From Paracoccus pantotrophus (GTDB lineage Bacteria; Pseudomonadota; Alphaproteobacteria; Rhodobacterales; Rhodobacteraceae): 64,000 nucleotides of DNA. The first letter of the stretch is position 1. Every line of letters begins with the position of its first letter. Position numbers and translations under genes: made by a program. The notes below the pieces were generated by a model that worked only from the letters and a program-made list of their open reading frames with translations, had not been told where the DNA came from and searched no databases. Location: contig NZ_CP044426.1 in NCBI RefSeq assembly GCF_008824185.1, positions 1 to 64,000 of the forward strand. Direction: 5' to 3'. Shown in pieces: positions 35,929-44,835 of the stretch.

Positions 35929-37173
35929 TCAGGTCACGGCGGCGGGCCGGGCAAAGCGCGGGTCTTTCCAGCTTGCGCTTTTCAGAACCTCCTCCAGCGC
36001 CTCGACCGCGCGCAGCACGTCGACATGGCGCAGGTAGAGCGGCGCAAAGCCGAAGCGCAGCGTCGAGGGCGCGCGGAAATCGCCGATCACCCCGCGCGCG
36101 ATCAGCGCCTGCATCACCGGCCAGGCATGGTCGTGGCCGAAGGCGACCTGGCTGCCGCGGCGGGCGGGCTCGCGCGGGCTTTCCAGCCTTAGCCCCAGCC
36201 CGGCGCAGCGCGCCTCGACCAGCTGGATGAACAGCTCGGTCAGGGCCAGGCTTTTCGCCCGCAGCGCCGCCATGTCCACCCCGTCCCAGATCGCCAGCGC
36301 GCCTTTCAGCGCCCGCATCGACAGGATCGGCTGGGTGCCGCATTGAAAGCGGCGGATGCCGGGGTCGCCCTCGTAGCCGGTCTCGAAGGCAAAGGGCCGG
36401 GCATGGCCCCACCAGCCGCTGAGCGGCTGGCGCGCCTGCCCCTGATGCCGGCGCGCGACATAGATAAAGGCCGGCGCGCCCGGCCCGCCGTTCAGGTATT
36501 TATAGGTGCAGCCTACGGCGAAATCCGCCCCGGCAGCGTCCAGCTCGACCGGCAGCGCCCCGGCCGAATGGCACAGATCCCAGACAGCGATGGCGCCCGC
36601 CGCCTGGATGCGCGCGGTCAGCGCCGCCATGTCGCGCAATGCGCCGGTCTTGTAGTTCACATGGTTGACCAGCACCGCCGCGACATCGGCGTCCAGCATG
36701 TCTTCGATGGCCGGGCCGTCCACGCCCTCCAGCCGCAGCCGCGCGCCGGGCAGGGTCGAGACCACGCCCTCGGCGATATAGAGATCGGTCGGGAAGCTGC
36801 CGCTTTCCGCGACGATGGTGCGGCGCCCCGGCCGCAGCGCCATGGCGGCATGCAGCGCCTTGTAGATGTTGACCGAGGTGGTGTCGGCCACCACCACCTG
36901 CCCCGGCGCCGCGCCGATCAGCCGGCCGATGCGGTCGCCCAGCTCGATGGGCAGGTCGAACCAGCCGGCGCCGTTCCAGCTGCGGATCAGCTGGCCGGCC
37001 CATTCGTCGCGGGCGGCGCGCAGCAGTTCCTCCTGCGCGGCGCGGGTCGGCACCCCCAGGGAATTGCCGTCCAGATAGACCTCGTCCGGGGACAGGATGA
37101 AGGCGTCGCGCAGGTGGCGCAGCGGGTCTTGCGCATCCATCGCCTCGATCGCGGTGCGGTCGGGAAGGGTCAT
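35929..37173 (-). CDS. kynU: Kynureninase
   Basis: A 414-residue PLP enzyme hydrolysing kynurenine to anthranilate and alanine in tryptophan breakdown. The Schiff-base lysine is K225 in GCTYKYLNGGPGAPAF. DGNSLG near the N-terminus, the WDLCHSAGALPV segment and GFAPLYLRHVD fit the family. The start at ATG 37173 has AAGGA six bases upstream; ATG at 37194 would overlap the LacI gene stop by 4 bases and add seven residues. No kynA or kynB is adjacent. It lies downstream of the LacI regulator on the same strand. Confidence 0.93.
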   Translation of the reverse strand: MTLPDRTAIEAMDAQDPLRHLRDAFILSPDEVYLDGNSLGVPTRAAQEELLRAARDEWAGQLIRSWNGAGWFDLPIELGDRIGRLIGAAPGQVVVADTTSVNIYKALHAAMALRPGRRTIVAESGSFPTDLYIAEGVVSTLPGARLRLEGVDGPAIEDMLDADVAAVLVNHVNYKTGALRDMAALTARIQAAGAIAVWDLCHSAGALPVELDAAGADFAVGCTYKYLNGGPGAPAFIYVARRHQGQARQPLSGWWGHARPFAFETGYEGDPGIRRFQCGTQPILSMRALKGALAIWDGVDMAALRAKSLALTELFIQLVEARCAGLGLRLESPREPARRGSQVAFGHDHAWPVMQALIARGVIGDFRAPSTLRFGFAPLYLRHVDVLRAVEALEEVLKSASWKDPRFARPAAVT

Positions 37174-37190
37174 GGTCTGTCCTTGGCGGT

Positions 37191-38219
37191 TCATTCCGGC
37201 GCCGCGCCGGTCGAGTTGCGGATGATCAGCTCATGCGGGCCGACGCGCTGCAATTCCTTCAGCGGCCGGCCCTCCAGCAGGCCGGCCAGGCAATCGGCCA
37301 GCGGCTCCCAGCTGTCGCGCAGCGGCGCCTTGGTCACGCTGAGCGCCGGAAAGAAGGCCGAGGCGCGCAGCGCCGGCATGTGGTCGTCATGCGCCATCAC
37401 CGAGACGTCGCCGGGGATCGACAGCTCCAGCGCCTCCAGTGCCTTGTAGACCCCCTTGGCGATATGGACATGGCTGCAGATGATCGCGGTGGGCCGCGGG
37501 CCGCCCAGGCGGAACATCTCGACGGTCGAGACCAGCCCCAGCGCCTCGGTCATCTCGCCGTGCCGGGTCAGCGCCGGGTCGAAGGCGATGCCGGCCTCCT
37601 CCAGCGCCCGGCGATAGCCGCGCAGCCGGGCCGAGGCGAAGCTCAGCCCCTGCCGGCCGTTGATCAGCGCGATGCGCCGGTGGCCCAGCCCGGTCAGGTG
37701 GCTGGCCATCTGGTAGAGGATGCCCTCGTTCTCGATGTCGAAATAGGCGTGATCGGGCGCGGGGCCGATGCGGCCATGCACGACGAAGGGGATGGCGTTT
37801 TCCCGCAGGAAGGCCACGCGCGGGTCGTCGTCCGAGGGGCTGAACAGCACGAAACCGTCCAGAACCCCGTTGCCGATCAGGCGCTTGTAGACCTCGATGA
37901 TCGGCTCTTGCGGGCGGGTGACATGCAGCACGAATTGCATGCCGCGACCCGAGAACTGCGCCGAAAGCCCGGCGACGCCCTCGATGAACAGCCCGTCCTC
38001 GGCCAGGTTGGTCGATTGCGGCACCACCAGCGCCACCATGCCCGAACGCCCGGTCACCAGCTTGCGCGCCGAGATATTGGCCTGATAGTTCAGCGACCGC
38101 GCCACGGCCTTGACCCGCTTGCGCGTCGTCTCGTTCACGTCGGAATGGTCGTTCAGCGCCCGGCTGGTCTGCGTGACCGACAGCCCGGCGGCCCGCGCGA
38201 CATCCTTCAGCGTGGCCAA
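37191..38219 (-). CDS. LacI-family transcriptional regulator
   Basis: A 342-residue DNA-binding regulator. Helix-turn-helix at residues 3-23 (LKDVARAAGLSVTQTSRALN) with the minor-groove hinge helix ISARKLV, then a periplasmic-binding-protein-like effector domain (MVALVVPQSTNLAEDG to the C-terminus) of the kind that senses sugars. The start is TTG at 38219, preceded by AAGGGGGGAG; no ATG lies in frame nearby. It reads directly into kynU, which is an unexpected target for a LacI protein; its true regulon may be elsewhere. Confidence 0.9.
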   Translation of the reverse strand: MATLKDVARAAGLSVTQTSRALNDHSDVNETTRKRVKAVARSLNYQANISARKLVTGRSGMVALVVPQSTNLAEDGLFIEGVAGLSAQFSGRGMQFVLHVTRPQEPIIEVYKRLIGNGVLDGFVLFSPSDDDPRVAFLRENAIPFVVHGRIGPAPDHAYFDIENEGILYQMASHLTGLGHRRIALINGRQGLSFASARLRGYRRALEEAGIAFDPALTRHGEMTEALGLVSTVEMFRLGGPRPTAIICSHVHIAKGVYKALEALELSIPGDVSVMAHDDHMPALRASAFFPALSVTKAPLRDSWEPLADCLAGLLEGRPLKELQRVGPHELIIRNSTGAAPE

Positions 38220-38568
38220 TTCCCCAGCTCCCCCCTTGGGCCGGCGCCCGGCCGCCTGCTTGCCCCGGAAAATGTCTAGAACATCCGCCCCGCCCGGTCC
38301 ATAGCCGCGATCCTGGGCATGGCGCGGGGCAAGGCACGGCCCTTGCCGGATCGGCCGCGCATTCGGAATGGGTCAAGCCCGGCGCGGCACGACCGGACTG
38401 GCCGGTCCCATATCCTGACGTATGTCGCCGAAGGCGCGGCCCGGCAGAGCCGGCGGCCGGGGCATACGGCGTGCGCCCCACCCAAGGGGGCCCAGGGCCT
38501 GCGGCGGCGTCATGCCGCAAGCTCGCCGCATGGGGACGCGGCGGGCTCGCCCGCCGCCGCCATGCGTG
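38220..38568. other. Intergenic region upstream of the LacI gene
   Basis: These 349 bases hold the LacI promoter. ATGT-CTAGA-ACAT at 38272-38284 is a small dyad about 55 bases before the start codon and might be an auto-operator, but it is short. A hairpin at 38538-38557 belongs to the neighbouring I78 genes. No coding sequence is convincing. Confidence 0.4.
38538..38557 (-). terminator. Hairpin downstream of the I78-type lipoprotein genes
   Basis: GCGGCGGGC/GCCCGCCGC, a 9-bp perfect stem with only two loop bases, 12 bases past the stop at 38569. No T-tract follows on the minus strand, so the terminator call is tentative. Confidence 0.4.
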
Positions 38569-38856
38569 TCAATAACAGCCGATCTTGGCGATCCGGCCGT
38601 TCTCGCCGATCTCGAAGTTCATCCGGTCGGCGCGGTAGTCCATCGTCACCGCATCGCGCGGGCCGATGATGCGGGTGCCGGCGGGCAGGATCATCCTGTC
38701 CAGCACCGCGCGCGGCTGGCCGACCAGGCCGCGGAACGGCGCGGCGTTGCAGCTGTCAGCCTCTGGCCCCGGCGGCTGCGCCGGGGGCGGGGCCGCGACA
38801 CAGGCAGCCAGCGCGCAAAGCGGCGCCAGCAGCAGGAAGCGGCCGATCCCCCGCAT
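38569..38856 (-). CDS. I78-family peptidase-inhibitor-like lipoprotein
   Basis: A 95-residue exported lipoprotein. The signal peptide has lipobox LAAC-V at about residue 19. The I78 domain follows: CNAAPFRGLVGQPRAVL, then TRIIGPRDAVTMDYRADRMN and the ending ENGRIAKIGCY, with the conserved Cys pair that forms a disulfide. The family prototype is a fungal serine protease inhibitor; bacterial members are of unknown role. The start is ATG at 38856, two bases after the stop of the related upstream gene. Confidence 0.88.
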   Translation of the reverse strand: MRGIGRFLLLAPLCALAACVAAPPPAQPPGPEADSCNAAPFRGLVGQPRAVLDRMILPAGTRIIGPRDAVTMDYRADRMNFEIGENGRIAKIGCY

Positions 38857-38858
38857 CG

Positions 38859-39197
38859 TCAGCCGCAATCGATGTTGTAGATATTGCCGGCCGCATCCAG
38901 CCGGAAGACGATGCGCAGCGGGTCGTATTCCTGCGGCTCGATGCCGCGATATTCGACGACGCGATAGTCGCGGGTCACGCCCAGGGTCGGGATGATGCTG
39001 CCGGGCTGGCCCAGGGCCGAGACATAGTTCTTGGCATGGCAGGCGTCGGGTTCGCGCGATTCCAGCCCGCTGACACCGGCCACCGGCACGGGCGGCAGCG
39101 GCGCGACGGCCGGAACCGGCTCGGGCGCCGGCGCATAGGCCGGGGCGCAGGCGGCCAGGGGGGCAAGGGCAAGAAGCGCGATCAGGGCTCGGGTCAT
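38859..39197 (-). CDS. I78-like lipoprotein, diverged paralogue
   Basis: A 112-residue exported lipoprotein with lipobox LAAC-A, a Pro/Ala linker and a C-terminal domain having the I78 layout: DACHAKNYVSALGQPGSI, YRVVEYRGIEPQEYDPLRI and the ending AAGNIYNIDCG, again with Cys near both ends. It is clearly related in plan to the next gene, but an insertion and changed residues suggest a different target. The start is ATG at 39197; a TTG two codons earlier is possible. The two genes are two bases apart. Confidence 0.8.
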   Translation of the reverse strand: MTRALIALLALAPLAACAPAYAPAPEPVPAVAPLPPVPVAGVSGLESREPDACHAKNYVSALGQPGSIIPTLGVTRDYRVVEYRGIEPQEYDPLRIVFRLDAAGNIYNIDCG

Positions 39198-39316
39198 CGG
39201 CAATCATCCAGTAAGGGAATTCCTGGCGCGGCAGCATAAGGGCGCGGCGTGAGAATGAGAAGCGGCGCCTTGACGAATAGGGCGCGGCGTTGCCGCGAAA
39301 CCGCGTGAGCCGCGGC

Positions 39317-39961
39317 CTATTCGGCCGCTTCGGCCAGCGCGTTCCGGCCATTGCCATAGCAGGCCAGGAACATGGCCACCGCACTGCGGTTCACCTTGCG
39401 CAAAAGCTCCTTGTCCACCGATTGCGGTCCCAGGAACAGGGCGCGGTCGTGGATCGTGACCCCGGCCAGTTCGATCAGCTGGTCGGCGGCCAGTTCCAGG
39501 TCGGGAATGCGCAATTCGCCACGCTGGACGCAACGCTCCAGGTAGGCGATCAGCTGCTGGCGCAGAAGCGCCGGCCCCGATTCGTAATATTCCTGCGCGA
39601 GCGAGGGGAAACGCTCGGCCTCGCCCACGCTGACGCGGAAGATGCGCAGCCCGAATTCCGAGATCATATGCGCCGAGATGATCTGCACGATGAAGGGCAG
39701 GACCTGCTCGACCGGCAGTTCGACCTCGATCAGGGCGCTGGCATCGGCTGCCTCGCGGGCAAGCTCGTTGCAGAAAACTTCCATGAACATCACGCGCTTG
39801 TCGGGAAAATAGCTGTAAAGCGTCGCCTTGGACACAGCTGCCTCGCGGGCGATGTCATCGACACTCGCCCCTTCGAATCCATCGCGCAGGAAAATGGTCC
39901 GGGCGCCTTCCAGCACCTGCAAGAATTTGCGACCACGCGTTACCGGAAGAGCCTTAGGCAT
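39317..39961 (-). CDS. TetR-family transcriptional regulator
   Basis: A 214-residue one-component repressor. The N-terminal helix-turn-helix spans about residues 34-54 (ASVDDIAREAAVSKATLYSY), followed by the FPDK motif and an all-helical ligand domain with a TetR_C-type tail (SVDKELLRKVNRSAVAMFL). The start is ATG at 39961; TTG at 39967 is possible. An inverted repeat 41 bases upstream is a candidate operator. No efflux or enzyme gene is directly adjacent, so its targets are unknown. Confidence 0.92.
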   Translation of the reverse strand: MPKALPVTRGRKFLQVLEGARTIFLRDGFEGASVDDIAREAAVSKATLYSYFPDKRVMFMEVFCNELAREAADASALIEVELPVEQVLPFIVQIISAHMISEFGLRIFRVSVGEAERFPSLAQEYYESGPALLRQQLIAYLERCVQRGELRIPDLELAADQLIELAGVTIHDRALFLGPQSVDKELLRKVNRSAVAMFLACYGNGRNALAEAAE

Positions 39962-40509
39962 CCGCAAGAACCCCCTGATTACTCCTTAACTTGCCCTGCG
40001 TGTTCCGCAGAACGGAACTCAGACACCGTAACGCCGACGCAAATCGAGCCTTCCCGTTCATAAGGGCAAACCGGATTCGTTGCAAAGGTTCTGCGCGGTG
40101 AAGCGCAATATGTCTAAAAGTGTGGCCTGATTGGCCCAGCATTCCCCTTGGATCAATAACGAATCGCCTTTGCCGGGGGCCTTGTGACGCGGGCGGCAAA
40201 AACCTGAAGAAGCGGCGCATTCTTTTCCGGCCCGCATCGCTGTGCGCCGGCAGGATGGGAAGGCCGCGGCGGCGAGAAAAATTCTCAGGTGCCGTGCCCG
40301 CTTGGCGTGATTCGCCTGCGCGGGGCTCCGGTACCGGCCAGGGTCGCCGCCGCGGCCCGGCCGGCCGTCGGGCAAGGCGGGACGCTTGACCGGCCGGGAC
40401 CGGGCCGACCTGGGCGCGCTTGCCTCCGGCCGTGGCGGCCTGCCGGCCAGGGCGGGTCTCTGCCCTCCGCCTTGCCGGGCAAGCGGCGTTTTGTCGCAGG
40501 CCCGTGCCG
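39962..40509. other. Intergenic region between TetR gene and flagellar operon end
   Basis: These 548 bases lie upstream of the TetR gene and downstream of the last leftward flagellar gene. The first 60 contain the TetR promoter and a dyad. The rest is GC-rich with several overlapping short ORFs whose composition looks non-coding. I see no RNA gene or mobile-element end. Confidence 0.45.
40002..40018. promoter_or_regulatory. Candidate TetR operator
   Basis: GTTCCG-CAGAA-CGGAAC is a perfect 6-bp inverted repeat with a 5-base spacer, 41 bases before the TetR start codon and hence in the expected promoter zone. TetR-family proteins usually bind such dyads in their own promoter; the assignment is inference. 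Confidence 0.5.
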
Positions 40510-40896
40510 TCATCCGCTGCCCCGCCGCGCCCTGTCGCGCCGCGCCCGCGCGACCAGGTCCTTTCGCAGCGCCTGCACCGCCTCGCCGCGGCCGAATTCG
40601 CGCGCCGCCGCCTGCCGGGCCTGTTCATAGCCGGGCAGGATCCGGGCAAGCTCTTCCTCGGCGGCCAGCAGCGCCCGGCTGCGTTCCCGCGCCAGCAGGT
40701 TGGTCAGCCGCGCCTCGGCCACGGAAAACGGCTGGTCGGTGCGATAGATCGCCTGAAGCTCGGCCTCCAGCCGGTCGATCTGGTGGCGGATCGCCTCGAC
40801 ATGGGCGCGAAAGGCGGCCAGGCGGCGCATCTCCATATCCGCCTTGAGCCGGGCGATCCGCTCAAGCCCGGCCAGCGCATCGCGGCCCTGTCTCAT
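40510..40896 (-). CDS. FliJ-like coiled-coil protein at the end of the flagellar operon
   Basis: A 128-residue, mostly helical, Arg/Glu/Ala-rich protein (LERIARLKADMEMRRLAA, VEAIRHQIDRLEAELQ). Length, heptad character and place suggest a FliJ-like export chaperone/stalk, but sequence alone cannot prove this. The longer frame upstream lies within flhB; ATG at 40896 overlaps the flhB stop by 4 bases, which fixes the start and shows co-translation with the export apparatus. Confidence 0.7.
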   Translation of the reverse strand: MRQGRDALAGLERIARLKADMEMRRLAAFRAHVEAIRHQIDRLEAELQAIYRTDQPFSVAEARLTNLLARERSRALLAAEEELARILPGYEQARQAAAREFGRGEAVQALRKDLVARARRDRARRGSG

Positions 40897-41999
40897 CCTT
40901 CCTCCCGGCGGCGGGGGGCGCTGCCCCAGCCCTCGCGCGCCTTCTTGCGCATGGCCTCGGCAAAGCGGATCGCGGCGGCGACCGGGGCGAAATGCTCGGG
41001 CCTGATCTCGCACCCGATCTCGACCGTGGCATGCAATGCGCGGGCGCAAGGCGGGTCCGACCAGACCGGCACCTGGTGTTCCTGCGCGCGCTCGCGGATG
41101 CGGCGGGCGACCTCGTCCACGCCTTTCGCCAGGCAGACCGGCGCCCGGCCGCTGCCGCGCTTCCATTCCAGCGCCACGGCGAAATGCGTCGGGTTGACGA
41201 TGATCACATCGGCCTTTTCGACATCGGCCAGCATGGTGCTGAGCACGATGTCCATGCCCTTCTGCCGGCGCGCGGCCTTCAGGTGCGGGTCGCCCTCATT
41301 CTCCTTGTGCTCGTCCTGCATTTCCTGGCGGGACATGCGGTGCCGCCTGAGATATTCCAGGCGCTTCCAGATCAGGTCGATGACGGCGAAAACCGCGCCG
41401 ATCCCCAGCGCCAAGAGCACCGCCCGGCGCAGGATCAGGCCCAGCCCCTCGATCCATTGTAGATCCTGCATGCCGCCCGAGGCCATCAGCCAGGACAGGA
41501 GCGAGGCGTAAAGGAACCAGCCGCCCACCCCGACCAGCAGCGCCTTGCCCAGCGATATGGCAAAACCCACCAGCCCGCTCTTGCCGAATTTCTGGCCGGC
41601 ATTCCTGACCGGGTTGATGCGTTTGAAATCCGGCAGCAGCTTCTTGGGCGTCAGTACGACCGAGCCCTGGGCCACCATGCCCAGCAGGATCGGCAAGGCC
41701 ATGATCGCGACCCCGGCCAGGGTCGCCAGCCCGGCCTGTCCCGCCAGCGCGCGGGCCAGGTCGGTGACGGCGCGGCCCGCGCCCTCGGGCCAGGGCTCGG
41801 CGCCAAGCGCGCGCGCGGCCATGCCGATCCAGGCCGGCGCGGCCCAGGCGGTGGCGAACAGCGCCGCGAACCAGAAGCCCAGATACATCAGCGCCGATTG
41901 CAGCTCGGCCGAGCGCGGGACATCGCCCTCCTGCTGTGCCTTGCGCAGCTTGCTTTCCGAGGCGTCGAACTGCTTGTCGTCGTTGCTTTCCCGGCTCAT
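40893..41999 (-). CDS. flhB: Flagellar export apparatus protein FlhB
   Basis: A 368-residue substrate-specificity switch of the flagellar type III export gate. Four membrane helices lie in residues about 35-215, then the cytoplasmic domain with the autocleavage motif NPTH intact at 269-272. DDKQFDASESKLRKAQQEGD at the N-terminus is the family signature (the S-x-x-x-L-x-x-A-x-x-x-G pattern). The start is ATG at 41999, overlapping the fliR stop by 4 bases. No damage is visible. Confidence 0.96.
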   Translation of the reverse strand: MSRESNDDKQFDASESKLRKAQQEGDVPRSAELQSALMYLGFWFAALFATAWAAPAWIGMAARALGAEPWPEGAGRAVTDLARALAGQAGLATLAGVAIMALPILLGMVAQGSVVLTPKKLLPDFKRINPVRNAGQKFGKSGLVGFAISLGKALLVGVGGWFLYASLLSWLMASGGMQDLQWIEGLGLILRRAVLLALGIGAVFAVIDLIWKRLEYLRRHRMSRQEMQDEHKENEGDPHLKAARRQKGMDIVLSTMLADVEKADVIIVNPTHFAVALEWKRGSGRAPVCLAKGVDEVARRIRERAQEHQVPVWSDPPCARALHATVEIGCEIRPEHFAPVAAAIRFAEAMRKKAREGWGSAPRRREEG

Positions 42000-42754
42000 C
42001 GCAGCAGCGTTCCCATCTTGCCAAGGACCGCGTCGGCCCAGATCGGCAGGATCGAGGGCGCCAGCACGACCAGCGCCAGCAGGGCCAGCAGAATCGCGCC
42101 GGGGGCGACGATGAAGACGACCGGCAGCGTGGGCATGACCTTGCTGATCATGCCCGACAGCACCTGGAACAGGAATCCGCCCAGGATGAACGGGGCCGCC
42201 AACAGCATGGCCAGGACGAACCCCTGCCGGACCAGCGCGACGGCGCTGGACAGCACCTCGGAGACCTGCGGCCAGTCGCCCAGAGGCCGCAGCACCAGGC
42301 TTTCGCGCAAGAGATCGAAGGCGAGGATCGGAAAGCCCAGGGCCATCAGCAGGGCGAGGCCCGCCAGGTGCAGCAGGTTGCCGATCGGATGCGGGGAATA
42401 TTCGTTGGCGGCGCCGATCAGCTGCGACAGCGATGCGGTCGCGGCCATGGCCGTCGCCGCGATGTCCAGCGCAACCGCGAAGAGCCGCACCAGCCCGCCC
42501 AGAACCAGCCCGGTCAGGATCTCGGCCCCGGCCAGGGCGGCCAGGTGCAGCAGGCTGCCGATGTCCCCCAGGGGCCGCGCGCTCTCCGCCAGCAGGGGCG
42601 TGACCGCCATGGCCAGCGCGGTGCGCACCCGCACCGGCAGGGCGCGCTCCGAGAAGACCGGCAGCATCGCGAAACAGGCCTGCACCCGGCAATAGGTCAG
42701 CATCAGCGCGGCCAGCATGGCCGCCAGGCGCGGATCGGCCAGGAATTGCGTCAT
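41996..42754 (-). CDS. fliR: Flagellar export apparatus protein FliR
   Basis: A 252-residue membrane protein of the export gate core (with FliP and FliQ). Five or six hydrophobic segments; CRVQACFAMLPVFSERALPV near the N-terminus and GGFLFQVLSGMISKVMPTLP near the C-terminus are typical. The start is ATG at 42754, overlapping the flhA stop by 4 bases; the frame is open further upstream only inside flhA. It appears intact. Confidence 0.94.
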   Translation of the reverse strand: MTQFLADPRLAAMLAALMLTYCRVQACFAMLPVFSERALPVRVRTALAMAVTPLLAESARPLGDIGSLLHLAALAGAEILTGLVLGGLVRLFAVALDIAATAMAATASLSQLIGAANEYSPHPIGNLLHLAGLALLMALGFPILAFDLLRESLVLRPLGDWPQVSEVLSSAVALVRQGFVLAMLLAAPFILGGFLFQVLSGMISKVMPTLPVVFIVAPGAILLALLALVVLAPSILPIWADAVLGKMGTLLR

Positions 42755-44835
42755 GGCGCCACCGTCCCCCGCAGCCGGATCTGCGCGGCGGGGTCGATCT
42801 CGTCCAGCCCCAGCACCGGTGTCGCGATCCCGGCCGAGGTCAGCATCATCCGCACCAGGCGCCGGCGATGGTCGGGCACGGCAAGCACCACCTCCAGGCC
42901 GGGCGGCAGCTCGGCCAGGGTGGCCTGCACGGCTTCGGCCAGGCGTTTCTGGATCTGCGGGACGGCATTGGTCCCGGCCCTGGCGCCTTCGGCCTCGTTG
43001 CGGGCGATCTCGGCCTCCCATTGCGGATGCAGTTGCAGCAACCCCAGATAACCGTCCTGATCCAGGAACTGTTCGGTGATCTGGCCGCGCAGCCGCTTGC
43101 GGACCTGTTCATAGACGGCCTCGGGCGAGGCGGCGTTGCGCGATTCGTGAACCGCGTCGGTGATGAGAACCAGGTTGCGGACCGAGATGCGTTCCTCCAG
43201 CAGACCGCGCAGCACGGCCAGCAGCATCTCGGGCGACACCTTGTCGGGCACCATGCTGTCGAAGAAGCGCTGGTTGACCTGGGCGCGATGCTCGTCCGAC
43301 ACGCCGCACAGCTCGCGGATCATGCGTTGCATCGAGGACAGGGTCAGAAGCGCGGGCAGGTTGGTCTTGACCACCTCCATCAGATGCGTGGACAGCACCT
43401 CCATCGGGGTGACGACCGTGGCGCCTGCGATCGCCGCCTCGTCCTGCCATTCCGGCGCGATCCAGCGCGCGGCGCTGCCGTAGACCGGTTCGCGCACGCT
43501 TTCGCCCGCAAGCCCCTCGAGCGTGGATTCCGCGCCCAGCGCCAACACGCCCTGCGGCCGCAGGACGCCCTTGCCGCGCACCACCCCGTGCAGGCGGATG
43601 ACATATTCGCCGTCCTGGAAGCCGGTGCCGTCGGTGATGCGGACATCGGGCAGGATCAGCCCGTAGGCGCGGGCGACATGCAGCCGCAGGTTGGTGATGC
43701 GCTGGCCCAGCCCGCGCGCCGGGTCCAGCGCGCTGACGATCAGGCCCGCGCCGATCTCGACGCAGATCTCGTCGGTGTCCAGCACGTCGCCGATGCGGGT
43801 CGGCGCGGGCGCTGCGCTCCGGGGCTTGTCCGGCGCTACCCTGGGGGCCGGCCGGTCCTGGCGGGTGCGGATGAACTAGGCCGTCGTGCCCAGCACCGCC
43901 GCCAGGCCGAAGAACACCGGCGTCGGCATGCCGGGGACCAGGCCGATGACCAGCATCCCCGCCGCGCTGATGAAGGGAACCTGCCAGTTGCTGAGGAATT
44001 GCTGCGACAGCAGGTCTGCCGTCGTCTCGGTGGCGCCGCCGCGCGACAGCAGCAGAGCCGCGGCCATCGAGGTGATCAGCGCCGGAACCTGGCTGACCAG
44101 CCCGTCGCCGATGGTCAGCTTGGAATAGGTGCTCATCGCCTCGCCCAGGGGCATGCCGTGCAAAAGCACGCCCGCGGCCAGGCCGACGAACAGGTTGATC
44201 AGCGTGATGACCAGGCCGGCGATGGCATCGCCCTTGACGAATTTCGACGCGCCGTCGAGCGAGCCGAAGAAGCTGATCTCGCGCTGTTCGCGGGCGCGGC
44301 GGCGCTTGGCCTCGTCATGGTCGATGGCGCCCGAGTTCAGGTCGCCGTCGATGGCCAGCTGCTTGCCGGGCAGCGAATCCAGCGCGAAGCGGGCCGAGAC
44401 CTCGGCCATGCGCCCCGACCCCTTGGTGATGACCATGAAGTTCACCACCGTGATCACAGCAAAGACCGTCAGCCCCACCAGGAGCGAGCCGCCGGCGACG
44501 AATTCGGCAAAGGCCTGGATTACGTGGCCGGCGGCGGCGGTGCCGCTTTGTCCGTCGGTCAGGATCAGCCGGGTCGACGAGATGTTGAGCGACAGCCGGA
44601 TCAGCAGCGAGACCAGCAGCAGGACCGGGAAGGCTTGGAAATCGGTGGGCTTCTCCACCAGCGAGGCCATGACCAGGATCAGCGTCGCGCTGGCGATGGA
44701 GAGCGCGATTCCCAGGTCCAGCAGCCGCGCCGGCATGGGGATGACCATGGACAGCACGATCAGCAGCAAGACCCCGGTGATGATCAGCGGCCGGGCGGCC
44801 CAGCCCGTGCCTGCGCCTGTCTCGGCAATGCTCAT
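42751..44835 (-). pseudogene. flhA: flhA with an in-frame TAG at codon 320
   Basis: FlhA is the large export-gate subunit: an N-terminal membrane domain with a FHIPEP-type loop, then a cytosolic platform. The reading frame from ATG 44835 runs 319 codons to TAG at 43876-43878, then continues open in the same frame for 374 more residues to 42751. If read through it gives 694 residues, normal FlhA length. The stop falls at the membrane/cytosol boundary, in GTTA-stop-FIRTRQDR; the matching E. coli segment is AWWIRGREQ, so TGG to TAG is the simplest change. GTG at 43785 could restart translation but has no ribosome site. N-terminal half: SLNISSTRLIL, FMVITKGSGRMAEVSARFAL. C-terminal half: LLTLSSMQRMIRELCGV, SPEMLLAVLRGLLEE. 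Confidence 0.9.

Noticed and set aside
42751..43785. A separate gene for the FlhA C-terminal domain starting at GTG 43785
   Set aside because: The frame is continuous with the N-terminal half across the TAG, 30 more codons precede this GTG, and no ribosome site is seen; an interrupted single gene is simpler.
43876..43878. TAG as pyrrolysine or programmed read-through codon
   Set aside because: No downstream element or known precedent in FlhA; a Trp codon change is enough to explain it.
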